A stretch of 30,414 bases of DNA from Hypsibius dujardini (lineage: Eukaryota > Tardigrada > Eutardigrada > Parachela > Hypsibiidae), in assembly GCA_001579985.1 (NCBI GenBank), contig LRSR01004951.1, forward strand, positions 1-30,414, read 5' to 3'. Every line of letters begins with the position of its first letter. The stretch's first letter is position 1. Both the position numbers and the translations under genes were made by a program. The notes under the pieces are model-generated. The model was not told the origin of the DNA. It was given only the letters and a program-made list of their open reading frames with translations, and ran no database searches. Below are positions 19,469 to 29,819 of this stretch, piece after piece.

Positions 19469-21730
19469 TCAGGGCTTCATGGAACGAATCGCTGCCGAAA
19501 ATTCCAAAACTAGTTGCTTAGCTCGCTTCACGAAGATCTCCCGCCGCTGCCGGTCCTCAAAATGTGCCGCAATCATGTCGCACATGAACACCAAGTCTAC
19601 TGCGGCCGTCCGGAAGCCAAACGAACTCCGCCGGGAATAAGGAAGCTGACTCTCATGTGCAAAGACATACTCCGTCACGTGGTACAGGAAGAACAACTGC
19701 GTTTTCATATCCGCGTCCAATGACGGACGTCGACTCCAATCACGTCGCCGTTTTCGAAAATCCACGGCTATCCCATACGCTTCGTCCCGCAGGCCCAAAT
19801 TAACACCCTTCTCGACGTTGATGATGTCCAACGCTTTTTCCAAACACGGTTTGTAGTTGTTATCCTCGTTGTAGTGCGCAGACATCAAGCGTGCGCAGTT
19901 CCAGCAAAACGCCGCGCCACACACACAGCTCATGTGGTTGCATCCCAGACCTTTTTCTACCGGTAAACGACAGGTGGGACAGCGTTTCGTCTTGGCAAAG
20001 AACAGGGTCTGCTTGAAGTACCGCAACCAGGGGTCATCGTCGCGCTGGACCAAGAGCTGGCGGTAGGAATCGGCCGCGGAGCAGCTGCTCGGCCAGTGCC
20101 ACTCTTCTAAGCAGCTCCAACAGTAGAGGCGGGAACAACTGCGGCAGCGGCAAAGAGTTCTGGTCATCATGCCATTCAGCGGAGCCTAAAATGGAAATAC
20201 AATAAGACAGCAAATTGAAGGAACCACCTAGCTGTCCATTTTAAGTGCAACGTCTGTCTGTCTGTCTGTCTATTTGTCTGTCTGTTTCTCTGCCTGCCTG
20301 TCTGTGTGCCTGTGTGCCTGTCTGTCTGTCTGTATGTCTGTGTGCCTGTTTATCTGTCTGTTTGTGTATATGAAGGTCCTTTTGCCTGTCAATGCACGTC
20401 CGCCGATCTAATTCCTAATTTCTCATTCCTGCCCCAAGAAATATCTTACCGTTTCCTTCTGAACTAATATGGGAAGAAATATCCCACTGCAGCCTGATGT
20501 TGGGCAGTACTTCCCTCCAGCCTCCGTGACCCAGGCATCGTTCATTCGAGTCTGCCAAGCTTCCAGAGCGTGCCACGGTGCTGTCAGTGCGGTTATATTC
20601 GAGCCCACGGAAATCTCGCAACCCGAAATCGGACACTTGACCCCGGTCGTTCCTTCCGACACTGTGGCGGTGATGTAGATTTTCCAGCACGAAGCACACG
20701 CATAATGGCCGCACACGTTGGCGAGGATTTCCGAGACGTCTTCGAAGCAGATGGGGCATGGAAAGTCGTCAGACAACCTTGACAGACACGGACCTTCGGC
20801 GACCGGGATCCGACTTGACGCGTTGGTTAACTCAATGCAGCTGCCCGGAAAAGCTAGACTTACTTCGAGGCTGCTTGGAGTTGAGACACGGTTTTTAAGA
20901 CAACGTGTCTGTGGGGAGAGTATCACAGACACGTCGTGTAGGTCTGTGAATTCCGGAAGTTTTTTCAACCAAGAAGTGGGCCCCTTCACCGTCAATTCCA
21001 GACCGAACTGCATCCGTCGTGCAGTTAAGACGACAGCCACGTTCAAACCGACATCCAAAAACGTTATCGTCAAGTCACCATCGGCCATGCTTTTACTGCC
21101 GACTGCATTAAGGCGAGTGGAGAGCTCTTCGAGAGTTCCGGAATTAAGGTGGAACGTCCGCTGACTGTCTTGGTCGGCTCGAAAGCGAATTGAGCTCGCT
21201 AAAACCTCAGACACACTTCCGTGTTCAGACACCACATCAGAGTCAGGAGGAACTGACGCCATTACGCCGTAGACAATCAAGGATTTCGCGTTAGAGGATT
21301 TCGAGGATTTTGCCTCCTCTCGTGTGAAATGCCGTTTAGTAGGACGAGCCAACGACGATTCAAGGAGCTCGGCAAAATCATACGTTCGCCGAAAAACCGT
21401 GTCAAGGATTTCCATAGGCTGATCGATTGTCGCTTCGTTGAGATTCTTATGGCAGTCCAAGTCATCCTCCACCTCACGAGAAAGAGTAGCTCGGGAAAGG
21501 GTAGCTCGGCGTTGTTTGCGGTGCCGATCAACTTTTTCTCGTTTGCGGGGTCGCCGCCGCAAGTAATTGTCTTCATATAATTGGGGCGGTTTCGGCCTTT
21601 GCTTCGCCATTTGACCGTACTGGGCCGGTATTCCGACGTGGTACATGATGCCGAGGTCGATTTGCCGGGGCAAGTCCGCTGAAGAGGACACGATCAAGTT
21701 AATTGGAGCTGAAAAAACCGGCAGGCACAT

Positions 21731-21771
<41 letters not shown>

Positions 21772-22443
21772 AAGACAGACAGACAGACAGACAGATAGAT
21801 AGATAAACAGGCAGACATTCATACGTATAGACATACAAAGAGACAGACAGGCAAACTGCTTACAGCGATTTGCGTCAATTGATTTAATGTCTCCTTTCGT
21901 GGTTGAATTCACAGGGAGCGGCGAGTTAATCGGATAGTCCCTGAGGTGTGAGTACCTCTTCCGCCGAAGGCTACTTGCCCGTAACGGTGCCGTCTCTCTG
22001 ACCGGGTAGTCCGTCATGCTGATCACCACCGGAACTATTTCTCTAAAATGTCCTACACCATGGGTATAGGAATAACGATACGATGGCTCTGGCATCGACC
22101 GGACCAGGCAGGACACCGCGAAATCCATCCGCGGCAGCTGTTCCATCGCCATGCCGAGGAGCTCCGGCAGCAGCCACCGCTTCCGCTTGTTCAACGAATA
22201 CGGCACACTAATATCAGCATCCATTATCTCCCACGCACTGCCGGTGAAGAAGCGTGCTGTCCGGAGGCCTCCATCACCGAGGACGGACTGAAACTTGGCG
22301 TCGTTCTTCCAGAATGTCTCCAGACTGCGAGAAGGCGGGTTGGGCTTGGTGGCAATTTCCTGTCGCTTGCTGGTCGGGCAGACGCACAGTTTCTCGATGA
22401 ATGCGTCTTTCACGTTGCTCAAACGACGGATGCCTGACGGCAT
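19469..22443 (-). CDS. RBR (RING1-IBR-RING2) E3 ubiquitin ligase, Ariadne-like, copy R2, 851 aa
   Basis: Exons 22443-21864, 21708-20450 and 20185-19469 join in phases 1 and 0; 2556 nt, stop TGA. RBR ligases take ubiquitin from an E2 onto a RING2 cysteine and then to substrate. Seen: RING1 about 511-557 (CPICFED, CGHYACASCW, CPISGC); IBR about 595-648 (KYCPTSGC, CRCRSCSRLYCWSC, WHWPSSC); RING2 about 682-710 (CPTCRLPVEK, then GCNHMSC, FCWNC). The catalytic-type Cys is about 695 in GCNH, with its His. After RING2 comes AHYNEDNNYKPC, as in Ariadne proteins, then a helical tail (YHVTEYVFAHESQLPYSRR). The first 500 residues match no domain I know; they include the conserved RKRWLLPELL and FHLNSGTLEELS blocks. 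Exon 2 is continuous where R4 has an extra intron. Substrate unknown. Confidence 0.8.
20252..20360 (+). repeat. (TCTG)n microsatellite, R2 intron 2
   Basis: Sense-strand (CAGA)n, opposite in orientation to the tract in R2 intron 1. Confidence 0.88.
21728..21852 (+). repeat. (CAGA)n microsatellite, R2 intron 1
   Basis: Sense-strand (TCTG)n between the exon 1 donor (21863) and the exon 2 acceptor (21709). Confidence 0.9.
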
Positions 22444-22455
22444 TGTACGTGTACC

Positions 22456-22508
22456 TGGAAATTCGTGGAAAAAAAATCCAGTTCAGTTGGACTGTAAAAG
22501 AAAATGCC
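22456..22508 (-). promoter_or_regulatory. Conserved block upstream of R2
   Basis: CATTTTCTTTTACAGTCC, CCAACTGAACTGG, a T-run and ACGAATTTCCAG|GTAC lie 13-65 bp before the R2 ATG. Same block as in R1. Its exact role (start region or splice acceptor) is not decidable by eye. Confidence 0.35.
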
Positions 22509-22739
22509 TTACTCTATTTATATTCCAGGAAATGAAAATGGACTAAAGCGACAATGGATGACGTTAAGGAAATGATCACACATGAGCTCATCATGCCTAC
22601 GAATGATGTCATTGCCTGCTACGGTGACCCTTGTTTCATTAAATGTACGATACCCATCTGCTCCCAGACAGATAGACCAACCTACAGACAGAAACGCAGA
22701 TAGACACGTAGACAAACAGACAGACAAACAGACAGACAA

Positions 22740-22770
<31 letters not shown>

Positions 22771-23124
22771 AGACAGACAGACGAACAGATAGACAGACAG
22801 ACAAGACAGACAGACAGACAAAGAGGTAGGCAGCTAATAGACAGATAGATAGACAAACAGGCAAGCAGACAAGCATACAGACAGAGTAAAAAATAAAAAC
22901 GACGCCAGATCAACTCTCAAGCAGTCAGACAAACAGACTAAAATTCAAGGTTAAAAATTAAATCATAAAAACAATCCAGGCGTTGCAGCTGCCGAGTTGG
23001 CTGAAGGACTGTCGAAACTCCTTAATATTTCTTATCCTTTTTCTCAGCCACAGAATATTCGAAATGTTACATGTACAATATACCACAGTAAAGGTAGACA
23101 CAAAGTCTGTCTGTCTGTCTGCCC
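22509..23124. other. Spacer upstream of R2
   Basis: (CAGA)n with CAAA variants at 22664-22886, the 22948-23105 segment shared with 18685-18860, and a short TCTG tract at 23106-23125 touching element B. No gene seen. Confidence 0.6.
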
Positions 23125-23704
23125 GCCTGTCCATCAATCAATCAATCCATTGATCAAATTCATTTTGCAGTTGACACGAATCAATCAATCGACCAACGGA
23201 ATTTAAGGCGAAGTTATTCACGATAGTCAATCTCCGCCAATCAAATAGTGACATGCATGTTACGGCAATTCATGCAAGAAAAGGGGGATTATTGCATGCT
23301 AAGCCTTCAACTTACGGAGGGGCTAGAAGAGATCGCGGATCAGATTCGCAGGTCAGAGGGAGCAACTGGACGAGGGACTGGCGACGGAGACGACACCTTA
23401 ATTCAGCAGTCAACTCTCAGTTGAGATGACCTAGAGAATTTTGTTTCCTGGGAACTTTCACCTTTACACGTGCACGAGTGAAAGCCGTCAAAAAAACCTG
23501 ACAAAATAACCGATGGAACTTTAAAAAAAGGCAACTGATGGAAATTTGTTAACAAAATAGAGGGGATTCAAATTTTGCCAAGCTAAAAGGCTTGTTCCCG
23601 GAAATGAAAAGCTTCTTTCTGGGCACAAGACTTTCACTTGGCTGAAATCAATTAATCGACTGATCGAACTTTGGTGAAGCAAAAGGCTTGTTCCCGGGAA
23701 CAAA

Positions 23705-23925
23705 AGGTTCGAAGCATTGCAGGAACAAACAGAAACAATACGGAACAAACGGAAACAGTGAGGGAACAAACGGAAACAGTGAGGGAACAAACGTAAACAG
23801 TGAGGGAACAAACGGAAACAGTGAGGGAACAAACGGAAACAGTGAGGGAACAAACGGAAACAGTGAGGGAACAAACGTAAACATTGCAGGAACAAACGTA
23901 AACATTGCAGGAACAAACGGAGCAT
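23705..23925 (+). repeat. 21-bp minisatellite (element B, direct arm)
   Basis: About ten units, mainly GGAACAAACGGAAACAGTGA, a diverged variant of the element A unit that has been homogenised within this array. Confidence 0.85.
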
Positions 23926-24215
23926 TCATTGTTTATCTTTTCCTTATTCCTTTCAGAAATGTCCTGTTTTACATCTGCTGGGGTTTTTCGTCACAAATGA
24001 CAAAGGCATCGGAGGACTGGAAATCCGTGTCCGTGTTGGGATTGACCGAGCAGTGGCGGGGTGATGTTCTGGAGAGCTTTCTGTAGTTTGCCGTGTCGCG
24101 TTGACGAAGAACACGCGGTTTCAGCGCCTGCGAGAGGTGAACATACTACGAAGCGACGGACAAATTTGATTCAAAGAGAATGAAGAATTTAAGCCGGAGC
24201 AATAATTGAGCAAAA

Positions 24216-24460
24216 GCCCACTACTCGCAGGCACTGAAACCGAGCATGCTTCACCAGACGCGAAACGCCAAACTGCAGAAGCTCTCCAGAACTTCCTCCA
24301 GTTCATCACTCCGCCACTGCTCGGTCAATCCCAACACGGACGCGAATTTCCAGTCCTCCGGTGCCTTTGTCATTTGTGATGAAAACCCCCAGCAGATGTA
24401 AAACAGAACGTTTCTGATAGGAACAAGGAAAAGATAAACAATGGAATGCTCCGTCTGTTC
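24216..24460 (-). repeat. Fold-back arm (inverted copy of 23888-24138)
   Basis: The reverse complement matches the direct arm across GTTTATCTTTTCCTT, CATCTGCTGGGG, TTGGGATTGACCGAGCAGTG and GGTTTCAGTGCCTGCGAG, with scattered substitutions and small indels. Confidence 0.8.
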
Positions 24461-24625
24461 CTGCAATGTTTCCTTCTGTTCCTGTAAAGTTTCCCCTTGT
24501 TCCTGCAATGTTTCCGTCTGTTCCTGCAAAGTTTCCATTTGTTCCTGCAAAGTATACGTTTGTTCCTGCAATGTTTGCACTTGTTCCTGCAATGCTTCCG
24601 TATGTTCCTGCCATGTTCGCGTTTA
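24448..24625 (-). repeat. 21-bp minisatellite (element B, inverted arm)
   Basis: About eight units in reverse complement (TGTTCCTGCAAAGTTTCC type), closer to the element A units than to the array at 23705-23925. Confidence 0.85.
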
Positions 24626-24881
24626 ATCCTGCAGGATATTTCATCGCGGTCCAATCCTTCATTTCGTTCAGCAGAAAGCGCCGCAAGATAGAAAGCTCTT
24701 GAAGGAATGGAAAATGTACATCCAGCTACGATTTCAAAACTACAGGCCGGTCATTTGAAACGCAAGTACGACGAGCGAATAAAAATCTTAAAATCACATT
24801 TTTGGACCAGAGGTGAGGTCATCGGGAAAAAAAAGAACAATCCCAAATATATCTTTGCGAACAATTAAACACACACAAAAC

Positions 24882-24923
24882 TGTCTGTCTGTCTGTCTGT
24901 CTGTCTATCTCAGTCTATCTCNC

Positions 24924-24954
<31 letters not shown>

Positions 24955-24972
24955 GTTTGTCTGCCTGTCTGC
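24882..24972 (+). repeat. (TCTG)n microsatellite at the R3 truncation, with an N
   Basis: Joins the end of element B to the truncated R3. It contains one undetermined base at 24922, so its length is uncertain. Confidence 0.88.
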
Positions 24973-25694
24973 GTCCGTCGTGCAAGCAAGACCACAGCCA
25001 CGTTCAAACCGACATCCAAAAACGTCATCGTCATGTCACCATTGACCATGCTTTTACTACCGACTGCAATAAGACTAGTGGAAAACTCTTCGAGCGTTCC
25101 AGAATTAAGGTGGAACGTCCGCTTACTATCTTGGCCGGCTCGAAGCCGAATCGAACTCGATAAACCTCAGACACACTTCCGTGTTCAGACACCACATCAG
25201 AGTCAGGAGGGACTGACGCCATTACGCCGAAAAACAATCAAGGATTTCGCTTTAGATTAATTTGAGGATTTCGCCTCGTCTCGTGTGAAATGCCGTTTAG
25301 TAGAACAATCCGACGACGATCCAAGGAGCTTGGAAAAATCATACGTCCGTCGAGCAACCGTGTTAAGGATTTCCACAGGCTCGTCAATTGTCGCCTCGTT
25401 GACGTTCTCATGGCAGTCCCAGTCATCCTCCACCTCACGAGAAAGAGCTTGAGAAAAGGTAGCTCGGCGTTTGCATTGCCAGCGCTGCCAAAAATCCTCC
25501 TCCTTTTTGCATGGCTGTTTCAGCCTCCGAACGTACTTGACCGGTTTTCCGACGTGGTACATGATGCCGAGGTCGATTTGCCGGACTAAATCATCTGAAG
25601 AGGATATAATCGAATTATTTCGAGCTGAAAACAGCAGACAAACAGGCAGACAGGCAGACAGGCAGACAAACAAACAGACAGACAGACAGTCAAG

Positions 25695-25742
<48 letters not shown>

Positions 25743-26334
25743 CTGACAGACAGGCGGACAGACAGGCAGACAAACAGACAGGCAGGCTGACAGACAGGCG
25801 GACAGACAGGCAGACAAACAGACAGGCAAACCGCTTATAGCGATTTGCGTCATTTGATTTAAAGTCTCCCTTCGTATTTAAATTAGCAAGGTACGGCGTG
25901 TTCACCAGATAATCCGTGAGGTCTGAGTACCACTTCTGACAAAAGACTGGTCTCAAGTAGTGTACACCGCCGGTATAGGGATGACGATACGGTGGCATTG
26001 ACTGGATCAGGCAGGACACCGTGAAATCCATCCACGGCAGCTGTTCCACCGCCATGTCGAAGAGCTCCGGCAGCAACCACCGCTTCTGCTAGTTCAACGA
26101 ATACGACACACCGAGTAGCACTATCTCACACAGTCCGTCGGTGCAGAAGCGTGCTTCCTGGAGGCCTCCGTCACTACTTGAGACGGACTGGAGCGTGGCG
26201 TCGTTCTTTCGGAATGTCTCCAGACTTTGAGTGTACGGGTTGGCCCATTCGTGCCGCTGGCTGATCGGGTAGACGTACCGTTTCTCCATGACTGCGACTT
26301 TCGCGCTGCGTGATCGAAAGCTGCGTGAGGGCAT
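24970..26334 (-). pseudogene. Truncated RBR-ligase pseudogene R3
   Basis: Nearest relative of R1. Exon-1 homology spans 26334-25839 and exon-2 homology begins at 25624. Damage seen: in-frame TAG at about 26091 (YSLN stop QKRWLLPELF); a small deletion around VHYLRPVFCQKW relative to R1; the exon-1 donor changed from GTAAGC to ATAAGC; the same TAA after AKSSN as R1; and a one-base deletion giving GAGGTTTATCGAG. Homology ends in the same codon region and runs into the same kind of microsatellite as R1. No RING domains remain. More decayed than R1. Confidence 0.82.
25635..25826 (+). repeat. CAGA/CAGG microsatellite, R3 intron 1
   Basis: Includes a pure (CAGG)n stretch at about 25693-25742 and two copies of a CTGACAGACAGGCGGACAGA unit. 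Confidence 0.9.
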
Positions 26335-26342
26335 TGTTCGGA

Positions 26343-26369
26343 TGTGTCACTGGAAGACACAGTGACACA
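26343..26369. repeat. Perfect 10-bp inverted repeat, 7-nt loop
   Basis: TGTGTCACTG, loop GAAGACA, CAGTGACACA, directly upstream of the R3 pseudogene ATG and about 90 bp from the larger hairpin. Confidence 0.85.
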
Positions 26370-26459
26370 CGCCCCCTGGCTTCTCTGAGGCTGTGTCTCC
26401 TTCGCTAATATCAACTCACATGGACCACTCACAAGACAGATACAGACAATTAGCGAGAA

Positions 26460-26503
26460 GATAAGCGAGAAAAGCAGCTCCTTGGCTGCTTTTCTCGCTT
26501 ATC
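26460..26503. repeat. Perfect 19-bp inverted repeat, 6-nt loop
   Basis: GATAAGCGAGAAAAGCAGC, loop TCCTTG, then its exact reverse complement. The stem stops at mismatches on both sides. TAGCGAG motifs recur just outside at 26451-26457 and about 26519-26526. It could be a hairpin in RNA or DNA, or a small MITE remnant. Confidence 0.9.
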
Positions 26504-26696
26504 ATCAAAACCAGGGAGATTAGCGAGTCTGAATTAGCGAAATAATTGCTGCAAATAAACGAACTTTGAATACCCTTAGTATATATTTTGCCCGGGCATA
26601 GCACACGGAGTGGGGGGGAATCGCCTGAGGGCGGCGCTACAGGTGCGCGAAACTAACGCGGCAGTACAGTACTGGAATTGTTGCTGTTACTGTTAG

Positions 26697-26860
26697 GGTT
26701 TGGTTCAGGATTTAAGTCTTGGTGTGGGTCTAAATCTATGTACGTGTGTCTCTGTCTCTGTCTTACTGTATAGGTTTGGTTCAGGGTCTAGGTCTTGGTG
26801 TAGGTGTAAATGTATGTACGTGTATCTGTATCGGTGTCTGTGTTTCCGTATGAGTTTTGG
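26697..26860 (+). repeat. Two imperfect tandem repeats of about 80 bp
   Basis: GTTTGGTTCAGG...CTTGGTGTGGGTCTAAAT...TATGTACGTGTGTCTC recurs as GTTTGGTTCAGG...CTTGGTGTAGGTGTAAAT...TATGTACGTGTATCTG. A third partial GTTTTGGTTCTAGG follows. Confidence 0.75.
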
Positions 26861-27296
26861 TTCTAGGACCGGATTTGATTTGAATTTGATCTGGATTGGT
26901 CAAGGTCTCTTTATCTGTTTGTTTTCCTGCCTTTACGTCTGCCCATCTCTTCGCGCTGCATAACCAGATTCGTCTGTATACAACGAAACAGTGTGGTTGT
27001 TGTCAGTGAACAATGGTAGTTGGACTCTGAACCCTAGTGCGTAGTTTGACTTTCCCTAATGAGCAGTAAAAACCCTTCCTCTTCCCATTTTCTCGATAAT
27101 GTTCTGAGATTCTGAAAATGAATGCCCATTGGGCCACCTACGATGAATGTCATAAAGTTCTATCCAGAAACTTGGAAGGACTTTCGAGAAGATAACGGCA
27201 GTTGTGCATTTGTGACTCACTTTAAGAATTATGATACCACAGTAAATGTAGACAGTGTACATACAGACAGGCACAACATATACTTTATTTTAGCCA

Positions 27297-27380
27297 TCAG
27301 TTTTTATTTTACTGCTTCGAATTTTTACCTTTTTAGCTGCCAAATTCAGTCGAAGGAGTGCAACGGAAATCAGGCAGAAG
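27297..27380. repeat. Dispersed conserved block, copy 4
   Basis: Lies downstream (3') of R4, the equivalent position to copy 3 relative to R2. It is followed by a TCTG tract. Confidence 0.6.
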
Positions 27381-27384
27381 GGGT

Positions 27385-27450
27385 TTTGTCTGTCTGTCTG
27401 TCTATCTGTCTGTCTGTTTGTCTGCCTGTCAGCCTGTCTGCTTGCCAGTT
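27385..27450 (+). repeat. (TCTG)n microsatellite downstream of R4
   Basis: Impure tract in the 3' flank. Confidence 0.85.
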
Positions 27451-27541
27451 GCTTGTCTGTTCATTTGCATAAAAGGATGCTTGTTAGTCAACTCTCAAAT
27501 GCAAAGTACTTTTTCATGTCTCCCGCTCACTATTCAGGGCT

Positions 27542-28317
27542 TCAAACTGAACGAAGTCCTGCCGAAAATTCCAAAACTAGTTGTTTAGCTCGCTTCACGA
27601 AAATCTCCCGCCGCCGTCGGTCCTCAAAATGTACCGCAATCATATCGCACATGAAGACCAAGTCTACCGCGGCCGTCCGGAAACCGAACGAACTCCGCCG
27701 GGAATAAGGGAGTTGACTCTCATGTGCAAAGACATACTCCGTCACGTGGTACAGGAAGAACAACTGCGTCCTCATATCCGCGTCCAATGACGGACGTCGA
27801 CTCCAATCACGTCGCCGTTTTCGAAAATCCACGGCTATCCGATACGCTTCGTCCCGCATGACCAAATTGTCGCTCTTTCCAACGTTGATGATGTCAAATG
27901 CTTTCTCCGAACACGGCTTGTAATTGTTATCCTGGTTGTAGTGCGCAGATATCAAGCGCGCGCAGTTCCAGCAGAACAGCACGCCACACAAACAGATCAC
28001 ATGATTGCATCCCGGACTCTTCTCCACCGGTAAATGACAGGTGGGACAGCGTTTCGTCTTGGCAAAGAAGAGGGTCTGCTTGAAGTACCGCAGCCAGGGG
28101 TCATCGTCGCGCTGGACCAGGAGCTGGCGGTAGGAATCGGCCGCGGAGCAGCTGCTCGGCCAGTGCCACTCTTCTAAGCAGCTCCAACAGTAGAGGCGGA
28201 AACAGCTGCGGCAGCGGCAAAGATTCCTGGTCATCATGCTAGTCGGCGGAGCCTACATTAAAAGATACATTAAGACAACACCAGTTTTTCCATTTTAAGT
28301 GCATTGTCTGTCTGTCC

Positions 28318-28365
<48 letters not shown>

Positions 28366-29780
28366 GTCTGTTTGTGTATCTGTAGGTCCTTTTGCCTGTC
28401 AATGCACGTTCGTCGGTCTGATTCCTAATTTTTCATTCCTTCTCCAAGAAATATCTTACCGTTTCATCCTGAACTAATTTAGGAAGAAATATCCCACTGC
28501 AGCCTGATGTTGGGCAGTACTTTCCTCCAGCCTCCGTGACCCAGGCATCGTTCATTCGAGTCTGCCAAGCTTCCAGAGCGTGCCACGGTGCTGTCAGTGC
28601 GGTTATATTCGAGCCCACGGAAATCTCGCAACCCGGAACCGGACACTTCAACCCGGTCGTTCCTTCCGACACTGTGGCGGTGATGTAGAGTTTCCAGCAC
28701 GAAGCACACGCACAATGGCCGCACACGTTGGCGAGGATATCTGAGCTGTCTTCGCAGCAGATTGGGCAATCGTCCGACAACCTTGACAGACACGAACTTC
28801 CGGCGGCCGGGATCCGACTTATTACGTTCGTTGACTCAATGCAGCTGCCCGAAAATCCTAGACTTTCTTCGAGGCTGCTTGGAGTTCGGACACGGTCTTT
28901 AAGGCAACGTGTCTGTGGGTAAAAAATGCATCTGAATTAAAACACACCACGAAACTAACTTAACCTATTAAGTAAATGAACCATTTAAGTAATGGTACCT
29001 TTGGGGAGAGCATCACAGACACGTCGTGGAGGTCTGTGAATTCCGGAAGTGTTTTCAACCAAGAAGTAGGCCCCTTCACCGTCAATTCCAGACCGAACTG
29101 CATCCGTCGTGCAATTAAGACGACAGCCACGTTCAAACCAACATCCAAAAACGTGATCATCATGTCACCGTTGAACATGCTTTTGCTAAGGACTGCGGCT
29201 AGGCGAGCGGAGAGCTCTTCGAGCGTTCCGGAATTAAGGTGGAACGTTCGCTGACTGTCTTGGCCGGCTCGAAGGCGAACCGAGCTCGATAAAACCTCAG
29301 GCACACTTCCGCGTTCAGACAGCACGTCAGAGTCAGGAGGGATTGACGCCATTAAGTCATAGACAATCGAGGATTTTGCTTTTGAGTGTAGAACACCGCA
29401 TTTCCTCTCCCTTCGTGTGAAATGTCGCTTAGTAGAACAAGCCGACGACGATCCAAGGAGCTCGGCCAAGTCATACGCCCGCCGAGCAACCGTGCTTAGG
29501 ATTTCCGCAGGCTGATCGGTTGTCGCTTCGTTGACATTCCCATGGCAGTCCCAGTCATCTTCCACCTCACGAAGAAGAGCTCGAAAAAAGGTACCTCGTC
29601 GTTTGCGCCGCCGGAATTTATTCTCGTTATTCACCCTCACGAATTCATCCTTATCCACCTCCGGTTTCCGCTTCCGTTTGTACTGGACCGGTATTCCGAC
29701 GTGGTACATGATGCCGAGGTCAATTTTCCGGGCTGAATCCGCTGAAGAAGATACAGTCGAGTCAGTTTCAGCTGAAGACA

Positions 29781-29819
<39 letters not shown>

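Larger units (their letters stand above)
23125..24885 (+). repeat. Repeat element, copy B, with fold-back structure
   Basis: Same left and right ends as copy A, but the unique module occurs twice in inverted orientation (about 23888-24138 and about 24216-24460, with a spacer of about 77 bp). Each arm is flanked outward by the 21-bp minisatellite (23705-23925 and 24450-24620). The result is a 0.9-kb imperfect palindrome. No protein motor was recognised. Confidence 0.65.
26370..27296. other. Spacer between R3 and the R4 3' flank
   Basis: Contains the 19-bp hairpin and the 80-bp tandem repeats. About 27070-27290 has short open frames on both strands with no recognisable motif. No gene assigned. 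Confidence 0.5.

Noticed and set aside
27122-27472. Plus-strand 116-codon frame starting MPIGPPTMN
   Set aside because: No domain or recognisable motif; it ends in a TCTG tract and overlaps the dispersed block, so probably chance.
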